Shown here in pieces: positions 9,224 to 17,794 of a stretch of 64,000 nt of DNA (position 1 is its first letter; each line of letters begins with the position of its first letter). Position numbers and translations under genes: made by a program. Source of the stretch: Bacillus safensis FO-36b (GTDB lineage Bacteria > Bacillota > Bacilli > Bacillales > Bacillaceae). The stretch spans positions 124,001 to 188,000 of the forward strand of contig NZ_ASJD01000003.1 of NCBI RefSeq assembly GCF_000691165.1. Direction: 5' to 3'. Below the pieces are notes generated by a model. The model was not told the DNA's origin, searched no databases, and saw only the letters and a list, made by a program, of their open reading frames with translations.

Positions 9224-10132
9224 GTGGCTTTAAACAAACAAGAAATTTTACTTGACTCTGGTACCAATGAATTGGAAATTGTGAAGTTTGAAATTGGTGC
9301 AAATCAATTCGGCATTAACGTCATGAAAGTAAGAGAAATCATTCAGCCGGTTGAGGTGACGGTTGTACCGCACTCTCACCAAGATGTAGAAGGGATGATT
9401 AGTTTACGAGGCGAGATTTTACCAGTCATCAATCTATTTTCCTTTTTTAATGTCGAGTCAGATCAGTCAGAACAAGAGAAATATATTGTGACTGAATTCA
9501 ACCAACGGAAATTTGTGTTCCATACAGGAACGGTATCACAAATTCACCGCGTCAGCTGGGAAGAGATTGAGAAGCCGACTGCACTCAATCAAGGGATGGA
9601 CCGTCATTTAACGGGCATCATTAAGCTTGATGAAAAAATGATTTTCCTTCCAGATTACGAAAAAATCATTTATGATATTGAATCCGCTTCTGGTGTTGAT
9701 ACGTATCATATGTTTGACGGTGAGAAAGACGAGAGAAGAACAGGGAAGAAGCTGTATGTCGTTGAAGATTCTCCGCTTCTCATGCGTTTATTAACAAATG
9801 AATTAACCGAAGCAGGCTATAAAAACATTGTGACCTTTGAAGATGGCAAACAGGCATATGATCATGTCATGGACCTTGTCAGCAAAGGAATCAGTGTCAC
9901 AGAAGAAATTGATATGATTATTACGGATATTGAAATGCCTAAAATGGATGGCCACCGGCTAACAAAACTGCTGAAGGACAATCCTTTAACAAATTCCATT
10001 CCGATTCTTATTTTCTCTTCGTTAATCACTGAAGATTTGCGTCATAAAGGGGAAACGATCGGGGCAGATGATCAAATCAGTAAACCAGAAATTCATCAGC
10101 TGATTGAAAAAGTCGATCATTTTATTATCTAA
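9224..10132 (+). CDS. cheV: Chemotaxis coupling/response regulator protein CheV
   Basis: Couples chemoreceptors to CheA and takes part in adaptation. The 302-aa product has a CheW-like domain (about residues 15-155) followed by a receiver domain (about 175-300) with the acidic pocket in VVEDSP and phospho-acceptor Asp235 in [10 protein letters not shown], the same number as in B. subtilis CheV. I set the start at GTG 9224, which matches the family N-terminus ([15 protein letters not shown]) and follows AGAGGG; an upstream in-frame codon at 9203 is less likely. It is transcribed alone from a sigma-D promoter and ends at a strong terminator. Confidence 0.93.
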   Translation: MALNKQEILLDSGTNELEIVKFEIGANQFGINVMKVREIIQPVEVTVVPHSHQDVEGMISLRGEILPVINLFSFFNVESDQSEQEKYIVTEFNQRKFVFHTGTVSQIHRVSWEEIEKPTALNQGMDRHLTGIIKLDEKMIFLPDYEKIIYDIESASGVDTYHMFDGEKDERRTGKKLYVVEDSPLLMRLLTNELTEAGYKNIVTFEDGKQAYDHVMDLVSKGISVTEEIDMIITDIEMPKMDGHRLTKLLKDNPLTNSIPILIFSSLITEDLRHKGETIGADDQISKPEIHQLIEKVDHFII

Positions 10133-10134
10133 AC

Positions 10135-10163
10135 AAAAAACCACTCGGTATGAGTGGTTTTTT
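10135..10163. terminator. Bidirectional terminator between cheV and ykyB
   Basis: AAAACCACTC pairs with GAGTGGTTTT, with A and T tracts on the two sides, between convergent genes. Confidence 0.85.
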
Positions 10164-10168
10164 GTTGT

Positions 10169-10630
10169 TTAAAAATAACTTTCCCCGAGACGTTTGAAGA
10201 CGGGCTTTGTGTAATGTGATTTTTGTTTTGTGGCGGCAGGTTTTTCTTTTAAACCGACATACGTTTGAAGTATTTGCTTTGCTCGGTTTAATGACATATT
10301 CGCTTTCGGATTGCGATATGATTGATTTAAATTTCCTAAGTGTGGCAAAAATTCGAAGTCTTCTTTCGTTGGTGGCAGGTGAAAATAATAATCTCCAATT
10401 TCAATCAGCACGTCGGACTGTTGTTGACTATACTTGGGATTGTTAGAGAAATGTAGGCCCACTTTTCTTCCTTTACCTTCTTGCAATAGTTTTTGCAGCG
10501 CGCGTTTTTTCAAAAGATAAAGAAACTTGGGGTTTGGTGCGGTTTTAGCATGGCGGTTAACAGTATAAATGGCTTTTGCGATGTTTTCTGCTGTAGGTTC
10601 TATGTCTTTAGTATGAGCATAATCGTCCAT
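10169..10630 (-). CDS. ykyB: Conserved Bacillus protein YkyB
   Basis: A 153-aa basic soluble protein matching YkyB in length (154 aa) and place (next to cheV). It shows an N-terminal helical part (NIAKAIYTVNRHAK) and a mid-region with many aromatic residues, but no catalytic motif or membrane segment that I can name. Function unknown. The ATG follows GGAGAGAAAA. In B. subtilis the next gene is ykuC; here about 3 kb of accessory DNA separates them. Confidence 0.85.
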   Translation of the reverse strand: MDDYAHTKDIEPTAENIAKAIYTVNRHAKTAPNPKFLYLLKKRALQKLLQEGKGRKVGLHFSNNPKYSQQQSDVLIEIGDYYFHLPPTKEDFEFLPHLGNLNQSYRNPKANMSLNRAKQILQTYVGLKEKPAATKQKSHYTKPVFKRLGESYF

Positions 10631-10793
10631 TTTTTCTCTCCTTTGTCTTTCGTCTTCCTGTGCTTAGTATAAATTATACGTTTTTATTAGTAAATTGCAA
10701 ATAGAGTTATTGTAAAAAGAAAACCTTTGGTATAAAGGGATTAGGGAGGGTTGAAAATTTTGTGTTTTAGAATCCCCCCAAACATCCCCCAAA

Positions 10794-10979
10794 TTATAAA
10801 TTCATAGCCTCTGCAAAAACTTCAACTGATTCTATTTCTAATTCTTCAAAGGTATGGCTATATATATCATTAATCATTTGAGGGTTGTTCCCAAGACGAT
10901 CAGCTATGAATTTGACTGGTATTCTTTTGCTTATCAGTATAGTCGCATGAGTATGTCGTAAACTGTGAACGGTAAATTT
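10794..10979 (-). pseudogene. C-terminal remnant of a phage-type tyrosine recombinase (integrase)
   Basis: Reading the minus strand from 10979 to a TAA at 10794 gives 61 in-frame codons containing HSLRHTHAT, the catalytic Arg/His box of tyrosine recombinases, then RLGN, then YSHTFEE with the nucleophilic Tyr. A stop codon directly upstream (10980-10982) and no start or N-terminal part mean only the last part of the catalytic domain survives. It marks an old integration event at the ykyB side of the accessory patch. The C-rich run at 10774-10790 lies next to its 3' end and could be part of a former attachment site, which I cannot confirm. Confidence 0.85.
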
Positions 10980-11141
10980 TTAGATTAGATTGACAGCATA
11001 AAGGAGATGTTAGAGGAACAGTCTCGAAAAGCGTTAAAACAAGTAAAGCTTTTGTCCATAAATGGATAGGGGCTTTAACTGGATAAACTTGGTTATTCGG
11101 TTAGTTAAAACGTGATATGATTGTAAAAAGGAGGTAATATC

Positions 11142-11318
11142 ATGACATTCAAAAAAGCGTTCAATATAGGTTATTTTGTTTTGCTTTTATCTTTTATTGT
11201 CGTATATTTCTTGCTTCCAGTCGATCAATTATTTACAGCAATTATGATCCTAACCGTATTATTTGGAGTTTATCAATTTGTGATTTTCAAGAAACTAAAA
11301 GAACAAAAACAGCAATAA
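11142..11318 (+). CDS. Small membrane protein, 58 aa, unknown function
   Basis: ATG at 11142 is preceded by AAAGGAGG at good spacing, and the frame runs 58 codons to TAA at 11316. The product has two hydrophobic stretches (about residues 10-26 and 31-49) separated by a short polar turn (PVDQ) and ends in a basic/Gln tail (KKLKEQKQQ), so it is predicted to span the membrane twice with both ends inside. No family recognised. It stands beside the broken integrase in the accessory patch. Confidence 0.65.
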   Translation: MTFKKAFNIGYFVLLLSFIVVYFLLPVDQLFTAIMILTVLFGVYQFVIFKKLKEQKQQ

Positions 11319-11410
11319 AAAATGCCCTAGTCTGCATTAGGCGAGGGCGATTGAAATGTAGCCATTCTCAGCGTTTGTATTTACAAAAGCCATTTAAGAC
11401 GCCTTCTGCA

Positions 11411-12328
11411 TTATTTTTCTTTTATCCATTTTATCTGGAGAGAATCCAGCTGTTTTAATTTTCTATATGCTAAAGGTGTCGTATTTTTTATTCTTTTAAA
11501 CAAATTGATAAAATAGCTTGTGCTGTTGAAGCCTACTTGGTAAGCGATTTCTGTAATAGTGAGATTTGTTTCTTGAAGCAGGATGAGGCTTTGCTGAATT
11601 CTATATTCATTTACATAATGCATAGGTGATTTCTTTAAAATGTCTTTGAAGGATCTGCAGCATTCTGAGCGGCTAAGCTGACCTGCACGAGCGATATCTT
11701 GGAGAAGGATCTTTTCATGATAATGCTGATGAATCCAATTCAGCATGTGTTTCATCCGTTCATTTTTATCGTGTTTACGCGCATCATGTTTCATTTGGAA
11801 GCCATTTTGTAATAAGCTTTTCCAAATGGTGATGAGCTGAATATTGAGTTCAAGTTCATAATAGACTGGAGTTTCATCAATTAATTGTTGAATGGTTTGA
11901 ATACATTGATAAATCTGCTTTGGCCAGTGATCTTTTCGGTTGAGTAAAATATAAGGTGTCTGGCTCGCATGCATATAAGGATGGACAAAAGTGGTGAATA
12001 ATTCATTCGCTGTGATGAAAGAGGGAGAGACATTTAAACAAACATAAGTACATGCCGTCCCATTCGCATCTTTTACCATGTGCAGGCAGCCACTATTGAT
12101 GAAAATGCCATCTCCTTGCTTTACATATAATGTCTCTTCATTAATATGAAATTCAGCCTCACCCTCTAAAATAAAGACAAATTGAAACTCGTCATGCCAG
12201 TGAAGAGGAATATAGCCGCTTCTATGATGACGAATTTTCGTATGATAAAGAGCAATAGGCCATGTTGTCGTGGAATGCTCCGTTAATTCTTTCAGGTTGT
12301 AGTCAATCAGAAAATGATGGTTGTGCAT
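11411..12328 (-). CDS. AraC family transcriptional regulator with N-terminal cupin domain
   Basis: The 305-aa cytosolic regulator has an N-terminal cupin-like sensor region (about 20-160; HWHDEFQFVFILEGEAEF, where H..H..E is the cupin pattern) and a C-terminal pair of helix-turn-helix motifs (about 200-300) with ILLQDIARAGQLSRSEC and the second-helix signature ITEIAYQVGFNSTSYFINLFKR. Start chosen at ATG 12328 behind GAGGAGA; four codons upstream are open. It is divergent from an EamA transporter with 113 bp between starts, the usual layout for a regulator and its target. The ligand is unknown; cupin-AraC proteins often sense small organic molecules. Confidence 0.85.
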   Translation of the reverse strand: MHNHHFLIDYNLKELTEHSTTTWPIALYHTKIRHHRSGYIPLHWHDEFQFVFILEGEAEFHINEETLYVKQGDGIFINSGCLHMVKDANGTACTYVCLNVSPSFITANELFTTFVHPYMHASQTPYILLNRKDHWPKQIYQCIQTIQQLIDETPVYYELELNIQLITIWKSLLQNGFQMKHDARKHDKNERMKHMLNWIHQHYHEKILLQDIARAGQLSRSECCRSFKDILKKSPMHYVNEYRIQQSLILLQETNLTITEIAYQVGFNSTSYFINLFKRIKNTTPLAYRKLKQLDSLQIKWIKEK

Positions 12329-12329
12329 G

Positions 12330-12437
12330 ATTCTCCTCAATATTCTTTTATTTTTATGTTCAATTCATATATCAATATGTAACAAATTGAACTACTATCA
12401 ACTATATTATCATGATTTGTTGAGAATTGAGGAGAAT
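12330..12437. promoter_or_regulatory. Divergent control region with nested inverted repeats
   Basis: Between the AraC regulator and the EamA gene lie two nested dyads. The outer pair is a perfect 12-bp inverted repeat, ATTCTCCTCAAT (12330-12341) and ATTGAGGAGAAT (12426-12437), each arm holding the ribosome binding site of one gene. The inner pair is GTTCAATT (12358-12365) and AATTGAAC (12385-12392), a plausible regulator operator. Symmetry is seen directly; operator function is inferred. Confidence 0.6.
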
Positions 12438-12441
12438 GAAA

Positions 12442-13353
12442 ATGAATAGGAGAAAGGGCATTTTACTTGTACTCATAGGCGCCATCTGCTGGGGTGTAGG
12501 AGGAACGATTTCACAAAAATTGTTTCAGCAATATGGGATTGATGTCGATTGGCTTGTGACGGTCCGGCTGCTCATCTCAGGGGGATTGCTTTTATTTGTT
12601 CATGTGATGACAAAAGAAAAAACACATCTGATGGGTGTGTGGCAAAAGAAGAGGACAGCGATGCAAATCCTTCTATTTGGGCTAATGGGGATGCTGTCTG
12701 TTCAATATACGTATATGGCATCCATTCAACATGGAAATGCTGCTGTGGCAACGCTGCTGCAGTATACTGCCCCTGTTATGATTATCGTGTATTTGGTCAT
12801 TCGCAGGCAATCAACCTTCACTAGAAGAGATCTGGTCACAGTGGTATTGGCTTTAGCGGGTATGTTTTTCTTATTGACGAATGGTTCTATTTCAACATTA
12901 ACCGTTCCATTTGCGGCAGTGATTTGGGGAATATTATCGGCTGTGGCGCTCTCGTTTTATACGTTATATCCAATTAACCTGTTAAAACAATTCGACTCTC
13001 TAGTGATTGTCGGCTGGGCAATGCTGATAGGAGGAGGCGCCCTTAGCTTGATCCATCCCCCATGGAAGGTTAATCTCACTCATTTACCTTTTGAAGCGTA
13101 TGTCTATTTATTATTTGTGGTCATATTTGGAACGATGATCGCTTTTTGGTTTTACATAGAAAGTTTGCAATACTTATCACCAAAAGAGTCGAGCTTAATT
13201 GGAAGTGTTGAGCCCCTTGCAGCAGTCGTTACGACTGTTTTCTGGTTAAAAGAGCCATTCGGACTTTTCCAATGGATAGGGACAGCTTGTATTGTCTATA
13301 TGATTTTATTCTTGGCATTGTATCAGCCGAAAAATGAGGGGGAGGGGTGTTGA
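12442..13353 (+). CDS. EamA/DMT family transporter
   Basis: Integral membrane protein of 303 aa with about ten membrane segments formed by two repeats of the EamA domain (about 8-138 and 152-292). The opening [20 protein letters not shown] and the mid [17 protein letters not shown] are typical of carboxylate/amino-acid exporters of the drug/metabolite superfamily (YdcZ/YwfM-like). Start chosen at ATG 12442, six nt after GAGGAGA; the nearer ATG at 12436 is too close to the binding site. Likely controlled by the divergent AraC protein. Substrate unknown. Confidence 0.82.
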   Translation: MNRRKGILLVLIGAICWGVGGTISQKLFQQYGIDVDWLVTVRLLISGGLLLFVHVMTKEKTHLMGVWQKKRTAMQILLFGLMGMLSVQYTYMASIQHGNAAVATLLQYTAPVMIIVYLVIRRQSTFTRRDLVTVVLALAGMFFLLTNGSISTLTVPFAAVIWGILSAVALSFYTLYPINLLKQFDSLVIVGWAMLIGGGALSLIHPPWKVNLTHLPFEAYVYLLFVVIFGTMIAFWFYIESLQYLSPKESSLIGSVEPLAAVVTTVFWLKEPFGLFQWIGTACIVYMILFLALYQPKNEGEGC

Positions 13354-13489
13354 ACAATAGAAGGAATGATAAGAAGAATTGACTGAATGAAATATAAATA
13401 AAGTGAACTATTAGTTCATGATAACTACCTATTTATTAAAATGGGTAGTTTCTCAAATGATATTTTTTTATATGATGTAAGCAGATGAA

Positions 13490-13705
13490 TTATTTTGTAT
13501 GAATAGAATAAGCGCAATAAAAACAACCATTAAAGTCAGTTTCATTCGTCATTTGTTTGGCTTCACCCATGGCGCTTTCCCCATTCATATGCATGCCAAT
13601 CAATGTACGGCTTGCAGCATCACCTAAAAATGCACAATCTTCTGTATGTACAACAAACTGTCCCTGTTCATTCTTTGTATGAATAAAATAGTAACTTTTT
13701 AGCAT
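13490..13705 (-). CDS. Small Cys/His protein, 71 aa, unknown function
   Basis: Predicted 71-aa protein read from ATG 13705, preceded by GGAGGTGAAGG; a TTG five codons upstream overlaps that binding site and is unlikely to be the start. The sequence has an HTEDCAFLGD element and a C-terminal NGCFYC motif followed by a His, so four Cys/His residues could bind a metal or form disulfides. No membrane segment. I do not recognise a named family. It lies in the accessory patch between the EamA gene and ykuC. Confidence 0.65.
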   Translation of the reverse strand: MLKSYYFIHTKNEQGQFVVHTEDCAFLGDAASRTLIGMHMNGESAMGEAKQMTNETDFNGCFYCAYSIHTK

Positions 13706-13922
13706 TTCCTTCACCTCCAACCTGACTATCCTACTATAAAACGTTTAATGATGTAAAGGAATTTTATTGTGAAAAACAAGAAAAAATGGATCAACAAAAC
13801 AAAACGAGAGGTGCTAAAAGGATGGAGGCGTTAGTAAAGCGAGGTATATGTGATTTATTTATGCATGCTTCAAACAGATTCTATGGGCAGAGGAAATGAC
13901 ATGAAGGATGTTTCAGCCATGC

Positions 13923-13955
13923 AAAAAGGACTTTCCTGAAAAGAAAGTCCTTTTT
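13923..13955. terminator. Terminator downstream of ykuC
   Basis: AAAAAGGACTTTC pairs with GAAAGTCCTTTTT. Read on the minus strand it closes the ykuC transcript. Confidence 0.85.
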
Positions 13956-13964
13956 GCTATTTAC

Positions 13965-15242
13965 TTATTGAACTCCCTGACCCTTTAGTTCACGCTGCAC
14001 GTCTAAGTCGGCAGCTTCTCTGCTGAACTTTGGCAGTGTAATGAAGTAAAAAAGGAAGACGAGTAAAATAATAAAGCCCATTCCGTAATAAATATAAGAA
14101 ACATTTGTAATGAGTTTTGGAAATAATACAGCAATCAGACCTAATGTCATCGATTGAGCAAACATAGTGAGCGGATCAACCCATCCTGACACACGGCCCA
14201 TCAGGCGAGGGTGGACGATTCTAGGCAGCCAGCCGCCAATGACAATGTTGACTGGGCCAATGCATGTACCAATGACAAATGATGTGACATAAAACAACCA
14301 TAATGTATGGGTAGAGCCAAGGACAAAAATCAAAATACCTGCGACCAGAATTGGAATCGACATGAGATATTGCATCTTTACCTTTTTAGCGAGGACAGAG
14401 CCCATTAAGCTTCCAACGAGCAGACCTGCACCAATCGCAATGGTAAAGAAGGATGTATGCAGTTCAAAATGGTCCGGTGAAAGTCCATATTTCATTGTAA
14501 ACATCGGAAGAACGGCAAATGCGCCATTGACAAGACCGAAAACAAAAAAGCCAAAAATTAAAGAAGCCAATAATTTGTTTTTTAAAATATACAGAATGCC
14601 TTCTTTAAAATCTTTCAGAGACGTTTTGATGGTCATGCCTCTCCAGCCAGCTTGTCCATTTGGCTGGCGCGCTTCAATTGGAATGTTACATGAACGAATC
14701 AGGATGCCTGAAATAATAAAGCTGACTAAATCAATTGTAATGGCACCGTGAAGTCCAATCGTTTTATACATAATGGCACCAATACCAACGCCAAATACCA
14801 TAAATAAACTAAACAGCATTTGATTTAAGCCAGCGGCTTTTGCATATTGATCTTTATTTAAAATGGCCTGAACGAGAGAAGCTTCAGCTGGATAGAAGAA
14901 TTTCGTAATGGCACTTCGAATAAACAAGATCAAGAAAATAAGTGGCAGTGAATTAAAATAAATAACGATGAATAATACAATCGTCAGCCCAGCTCGTATC
15001 CAATCACAATTCTCTGCGACTTTTTTACGATCAAAACGGTCTGCGACTACACCGACCATAAAAAAGACAAAGACGGTAGGAAGAGAATACATGAGCTCAG
15101 CCAATGTGGCGTATGCGGGCTGATGACTAAAATGGTCGAGCAAATAAAAGGCAAACGCCATATTGCCTACTGTTGTCCCCATTTGCGAAGCAAGTGCTGC
15201 AAAAAAGAGACGAACAAAATTTCTGTTTTTAAAAATATCCAT
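13965..15242 (-). CDS. ykuC: MFS efflux transporter YkuC
   Basis: A 425-aa plasma-membrane protein with 12 predicted helices. The MFS motif A is visible in the loop after helix 2 (GVVADRFDRKK), which marks a drug-efflux type protein of the MFS_3/NarK-like group. Length and order (ykuC, ykuD, ykuE on the minus strand) match B. subtilis. The start is ATG at 15242 with AAGGAGCG upstream. Substrate unknown. Downstream is a strong terminator. Confidence 0.85.
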   Translation of the reverse strand: MDIFKNRNFVRLFFAALASQMGTTVGNMAFAFYLLDHFSHQPAYATLAELMYSLPTVFVFFMVGVVADRFDRKKVAENCDWIRAGLTIVLFIVIYFNSLPLIFLILFIRSAITKFFYPAEASLVQAILNKDQYAKAAGLNQMLFSLFMVFGVGIGAIMYKTIGLHGAITIDLVSFIISGILIRSCNIPIEARQPNGQAGWRGMTIKTSLKDFKEGILYILKNKLLASLIFGFFVFGLVNGAFAVLPMFTMKYGLSPDHFELHTSFFTIAIGAGLLVGSLMGSVLAKKVKMQYLMSIPILVAGILIFVLGSTHTLWLFYVTSFVIGTCIGPVNIVIGGWLPRIVHPRLMGRVSGWVDPLTMFAQSMTLGLIAVLFPKLITNVSYIYYGMGFIILLVFLFYFITLPKFSREAADLDVQRELKGQGVQ

Positions 15243-15315
15243 AAATACGCTCCTTAACCTGAAGATCCCACTTTATATCATATAAAATTTTAACCATTCG
15301 TACAATTGATTTCAT

Positions 15316-15816
15316 CTACTGGCTAATGGTCACAGGTGTTCCGTTTGGAACGAGTGAAGCAAGCTCGATGACATTCTGATTATACATGCGAATGCATCCT
15401 CTAGAAACAGCTTTACCAATTGAAGACGGGTTATTCGTACCGTGAATGCCGTAATGAATTTTTGAGAGGCTCAGCCAATAAGCGCCAAAGGGACCTCCTG
15501 GGTTTGGCTGTCTGTTGACAATATAATAAGAACCTGTCGGTGTCATATTTAAAATTTTCCCTGTTGCAATCGGATACGAACGAATAAGCTGTGATCCAGA
15601 AAACAAAACGAGACGTTTCGTTGAAATCGAAACAAAAATGCGGTAAGGGATCGTATTAGGATCCGGCAAACCAGGAATGATAATGACCTCATTTTGTTCG
15701 GGCTCGCGAGCTTGAAATGACGGATTTGCAGCCTTTAAGGCATTTGTTGTAGTTCGAAAATCAAGTGCTATAGAAGCAAGGGTTTCTCCACTTTTCACCG
15801 TGTATCGAAGCACCAA
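15316..15816 (-). CDS. ykuD: L,D-transpeptidase YkuD with LysM domain
   Basis: Wall-modifying enzyme, founder of the YkuD family of beta-lactam-insensitive L,D-transpeptidases; in B. subtilis it is made late in sporulation. The 166-aa product has an N-terminal LysM peptidoglycan-binding domain (about 4-48) and a C-terminal catalytic domain with His125 in HGTN and the nucleophile Cys141 in SRGCIRM. No signal peptide is visible, as in the B. subtilis protein (164 aa). The ATG follows AAAAGGAGTG. Confidence 0.92.
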   Translation of the reverse strand: MVLRYTVKSGETLASIALDFRTTTNALKAANPSFQAREPEQNEVIIIPGLPDPNTIPYRIFVSISTKRLVLFSGSQLIRSYPIATGKILNMTPTGSYYIVNRQPNPGGPFGAYWLSLSKIHYGIHGTNNPSSIGKAVSRGCIRMYNQNVIELASLVPNGTPVTISQ

Positions 15817-15969
15817 AGCACACTCCTTTTACTCAAATAAAAGAAGCCATGATGCCGTCACTTGACATACTATATGGACGGAATCAGGCCCAGTAAGGTT
15901 TCTCCTAACATTTGTCATGAGAAAGATCATTGATTATACATATGCAGGAGAGGGCGGTTTGGCTTCTAT

Positions 15970-16827
15970 TTATACGCGAGATGTCAATGTAAAAAAGGTT
16001 AACTCGGGTTTGGCTAAAAACCGAAGCGGCAGCCGCGTTGTTCCAAGTCCACGGTTGACATAGATGCGGTGCTGATCGATGCCGTATAAACCTTCTACAT
16101 ATGTACGGCCGTAAGGTGCTGTGAGAACTGGTCCATAGAAAGGCAGCTGCACTTGACCGCCATGCGTATGCCCGGAAAGCTGCAAGTTAATAGGTGTTGT
16201 TTTCAGCTCTAAAGCGGCATCAGGCTCATGGACGAGCAGTAACGTAAATAAATCAGATGATACTTCCTGTTTGATTAAATCGTAATCAGGCACGCTCATC
16301 ATGAGATCATCCAGTGAAGCAATCTGAATATGCGCATGATCTTTTTCTAATAGAAACACATCATTTTTACATATTGTAAATCCACAAGCCTCCATTGTAT
16401 TCTCATAAAGTTCCACGCCAAATGGTCCGTAGTCATGATTTCCATAGATGGCAAGCTTACCGAACGGAGCATGAAGCTTATTCAAATAAGCCTTCGCTTT
16501 TTCATGCTCTTCAGTCGATGCTTGAAAATCAACGAGATCACCTGTGAACACAATGAGATCTGGAGATGCAGCATTGATTTTCTGAACGATGGCTTCTAAA
16601 TCCTTCGCAGAAAATGTATCACTTAAATGAACGTCACTAAATTGGGCTATTTTAAACTGGTCAAATGAAGCTGGAAGCTGAGCATCTTGAATGGTCAGTG
16701 ACACGGTATCGATCATGCGCGGCTCAATGTACCTGGCATATCCATATCCACAACTTGCAGCCAAAAAACCGAGAATACTCGCACCAGCTGCTCCTTTTAA
16801 AAATTGTCTGCGGGAAAGCTGCTTCAT
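15970..16827 (-). CDS. ykuE: Tat-exported metallophosphoesterase YkuE
   Basis: Calcineurin-like phosphoesterase carried through the twin-arginine pathway and kept at the cell wall in B. subtilis (substrate of TatAyCy). The 285-aa product begins with a Tat signal, SRRQFLKGAAG and a hydrophobic stretch, then shows the metal ligands SDVHLSD, GDLVD, GNHD and SGHTHGG. I set the start at ATG 16827, directly after AAAGGAGTC and just before the twin arginines; a longer frame from 16893 would put 22 residues ahead of the signal. Length equals B. subtilis YkuE (286). Confidence 0.9.
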   Translation of the reverse strand: MKQLSRRQFLKGAAGASILGFLAASCGYGYARYIEPRMIDTVSLTIQDAQLPASFDQFKIAQFSDVHLSDTFSAKDLEAIVQKINAASPDLIVFTGDLVDFQASTEEHEKAKAYLNKLHAPFGKLAIYGNHDYGPFGVELYENTMEACGFTICKNDVFLLEKDHAHIQIASLDDLMMSVPDYDLIKQEVSSDLFTLLLVHEPDAALELKTTPINLQLSGHTHGGQVQLPFYGPVLTAPYGRTYVEGLYGIDQHRIYVNRGLGTTRLPLRFLAKPELTFFTLTSRV

Positions 16828-16924
16828 ATAAGACTCCTTTATAAATAAAATTAAGTATAGCATCATATTTGGAAAATCTCCCATATGGTGCACCGAGGGT
16901 CAATCATGATATGATAGACAATAA

Positions 16925-16942
16925 TGAATGAATAGTCATTCA
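16925..16942. promoter_or_regulatory. FadR operator before fadH
   Basis: TGAATGAATAGTCATTCA is an exact fit to the Bacillus FadR consensus (TGAATGAMTANTCATTCA). It sits just after a TATGAT -10-like element (16910-16915) and before the fadH binding site, so bound FadR would block transcription until long-chain acyl-CoA releases it. Confidence 0.88.
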
Positions 16943-16965
16943 AATGACACAGAGGGGGAGAACAA

Positions 16966-17730
16966 ATGACGAAACAAACAGTGATTGTCACAGGGGGATC
17001 AAGCGGTATGGGGAAGGCGATGGCTGCTCATTTGGCAGCTGAAGGCTGGAATGTCGTGATTACTGGTAGAACGGAAGAGACGCTGGAAAAAGCGGCAAAA
17101 GAAATGAAGCAGAAGGGCGGATCGGTCGCTTATTTCCAAATGGATGTACGAAACCCGGAGGATGCTGACCATATGGTCAAGTTTGCAGTGGATACATTTG
17201 GTGATGTCGATGCCCTCATTAACAACGCAGCAGGAAATTTTTTAGTGCCAGCAGAAAAACTGTCTCCTAACGGCTGGAAGGCTGTCATTGATATTGTGTT
17301 AAATGGTACATTTTTTTGCAGCCATGCAGTGGGGAATTACTGGATTCGTCAAAAGAAAAGGGGAAGTATGATTAACATGGTGGCCACCTATGCATGGGGT
17401 GCTGGTGTAGGCGTGGCGCATTCGGCGGCAGCAAAGGCCGGTGTGTTGTCTCTTACTCGAACGCTTGCTGTGGAATGGGGGAAGCAATATCGCATTCGCG
17501 TCAATGCGATCGCACCAGGTCCAATTGAGAGAACAGGCGGTGCAGATAAACTATGGGAATCTGAAGAGGCAGCGCAAAGAACATTAGATAGTGTTCCTCT
17601 TGGCAGACTGGGCACACCTGAGGAAATTGCAGCGCTTGCGAGCTTTTTATTGTCTGAGCATGCGTCTTATATAAATGGAGATTGTATCACGATGGATGGG
17701 GGACAATGGCTCAACCAATCACCATTTTGA
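16966..17730 (+). CDS. fadH: 2,4-dienoyl-CoA reductase-type short-chain dehydrogenase (FadH/YkuF)
   Basis: NADPH-dependent reductase that helps beta-oxidation deal with unsaturated fatty acids. The 254-aa product is a one-domain SDR: cofactor loop GGSSGMGK (residues 10-17), NNAAG near 88, and SAAAK in place of the classical YxxxK, as is usual in dienoyl-CoA reductases. Length is identical to B. subtilis YkuF. ATG at 16966 follows GAGGGGGAG. The FadR operator supports the fatty-acid role. In B. subtilis ykuG and ykuH follow; here ykuI is next. Confidence 0.88.
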   Translation: MTKQTVIVTGGSSGMGKAMAAHLAAEGWNVVITGRTEETLEKAAKEMKQKGGSVAYFQMDVRNPEDADHMVKFAVDTFGDVDALINNAAGNFLVPAEKLSPNGWKAVIDIVLNGTFFCSHAVGNYWIRQKKRGSMINMVATYAWGAGVGVAHSAAAKAGVLSLTRTLAVEWGKQYRIRVNAIAPGPIERTGGADKLWESEEAAQRTLDSVPLGRLGTPEEIAALASFLLSEHASYINGDCITMDGGQWLNQSPF

Positions 17731-17794
17731 TTGACGATGTAAGACCTGCTTTTGATGTGGTATAATCACACAAAGAGAGAAGCAGGTGATGAAA

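Noticed and set aside
10992..11070. 20-codon frame with AAGGAG upstream
   Set aside because: The binding site directly touches the ATG and there is no further support; probably decay debris.
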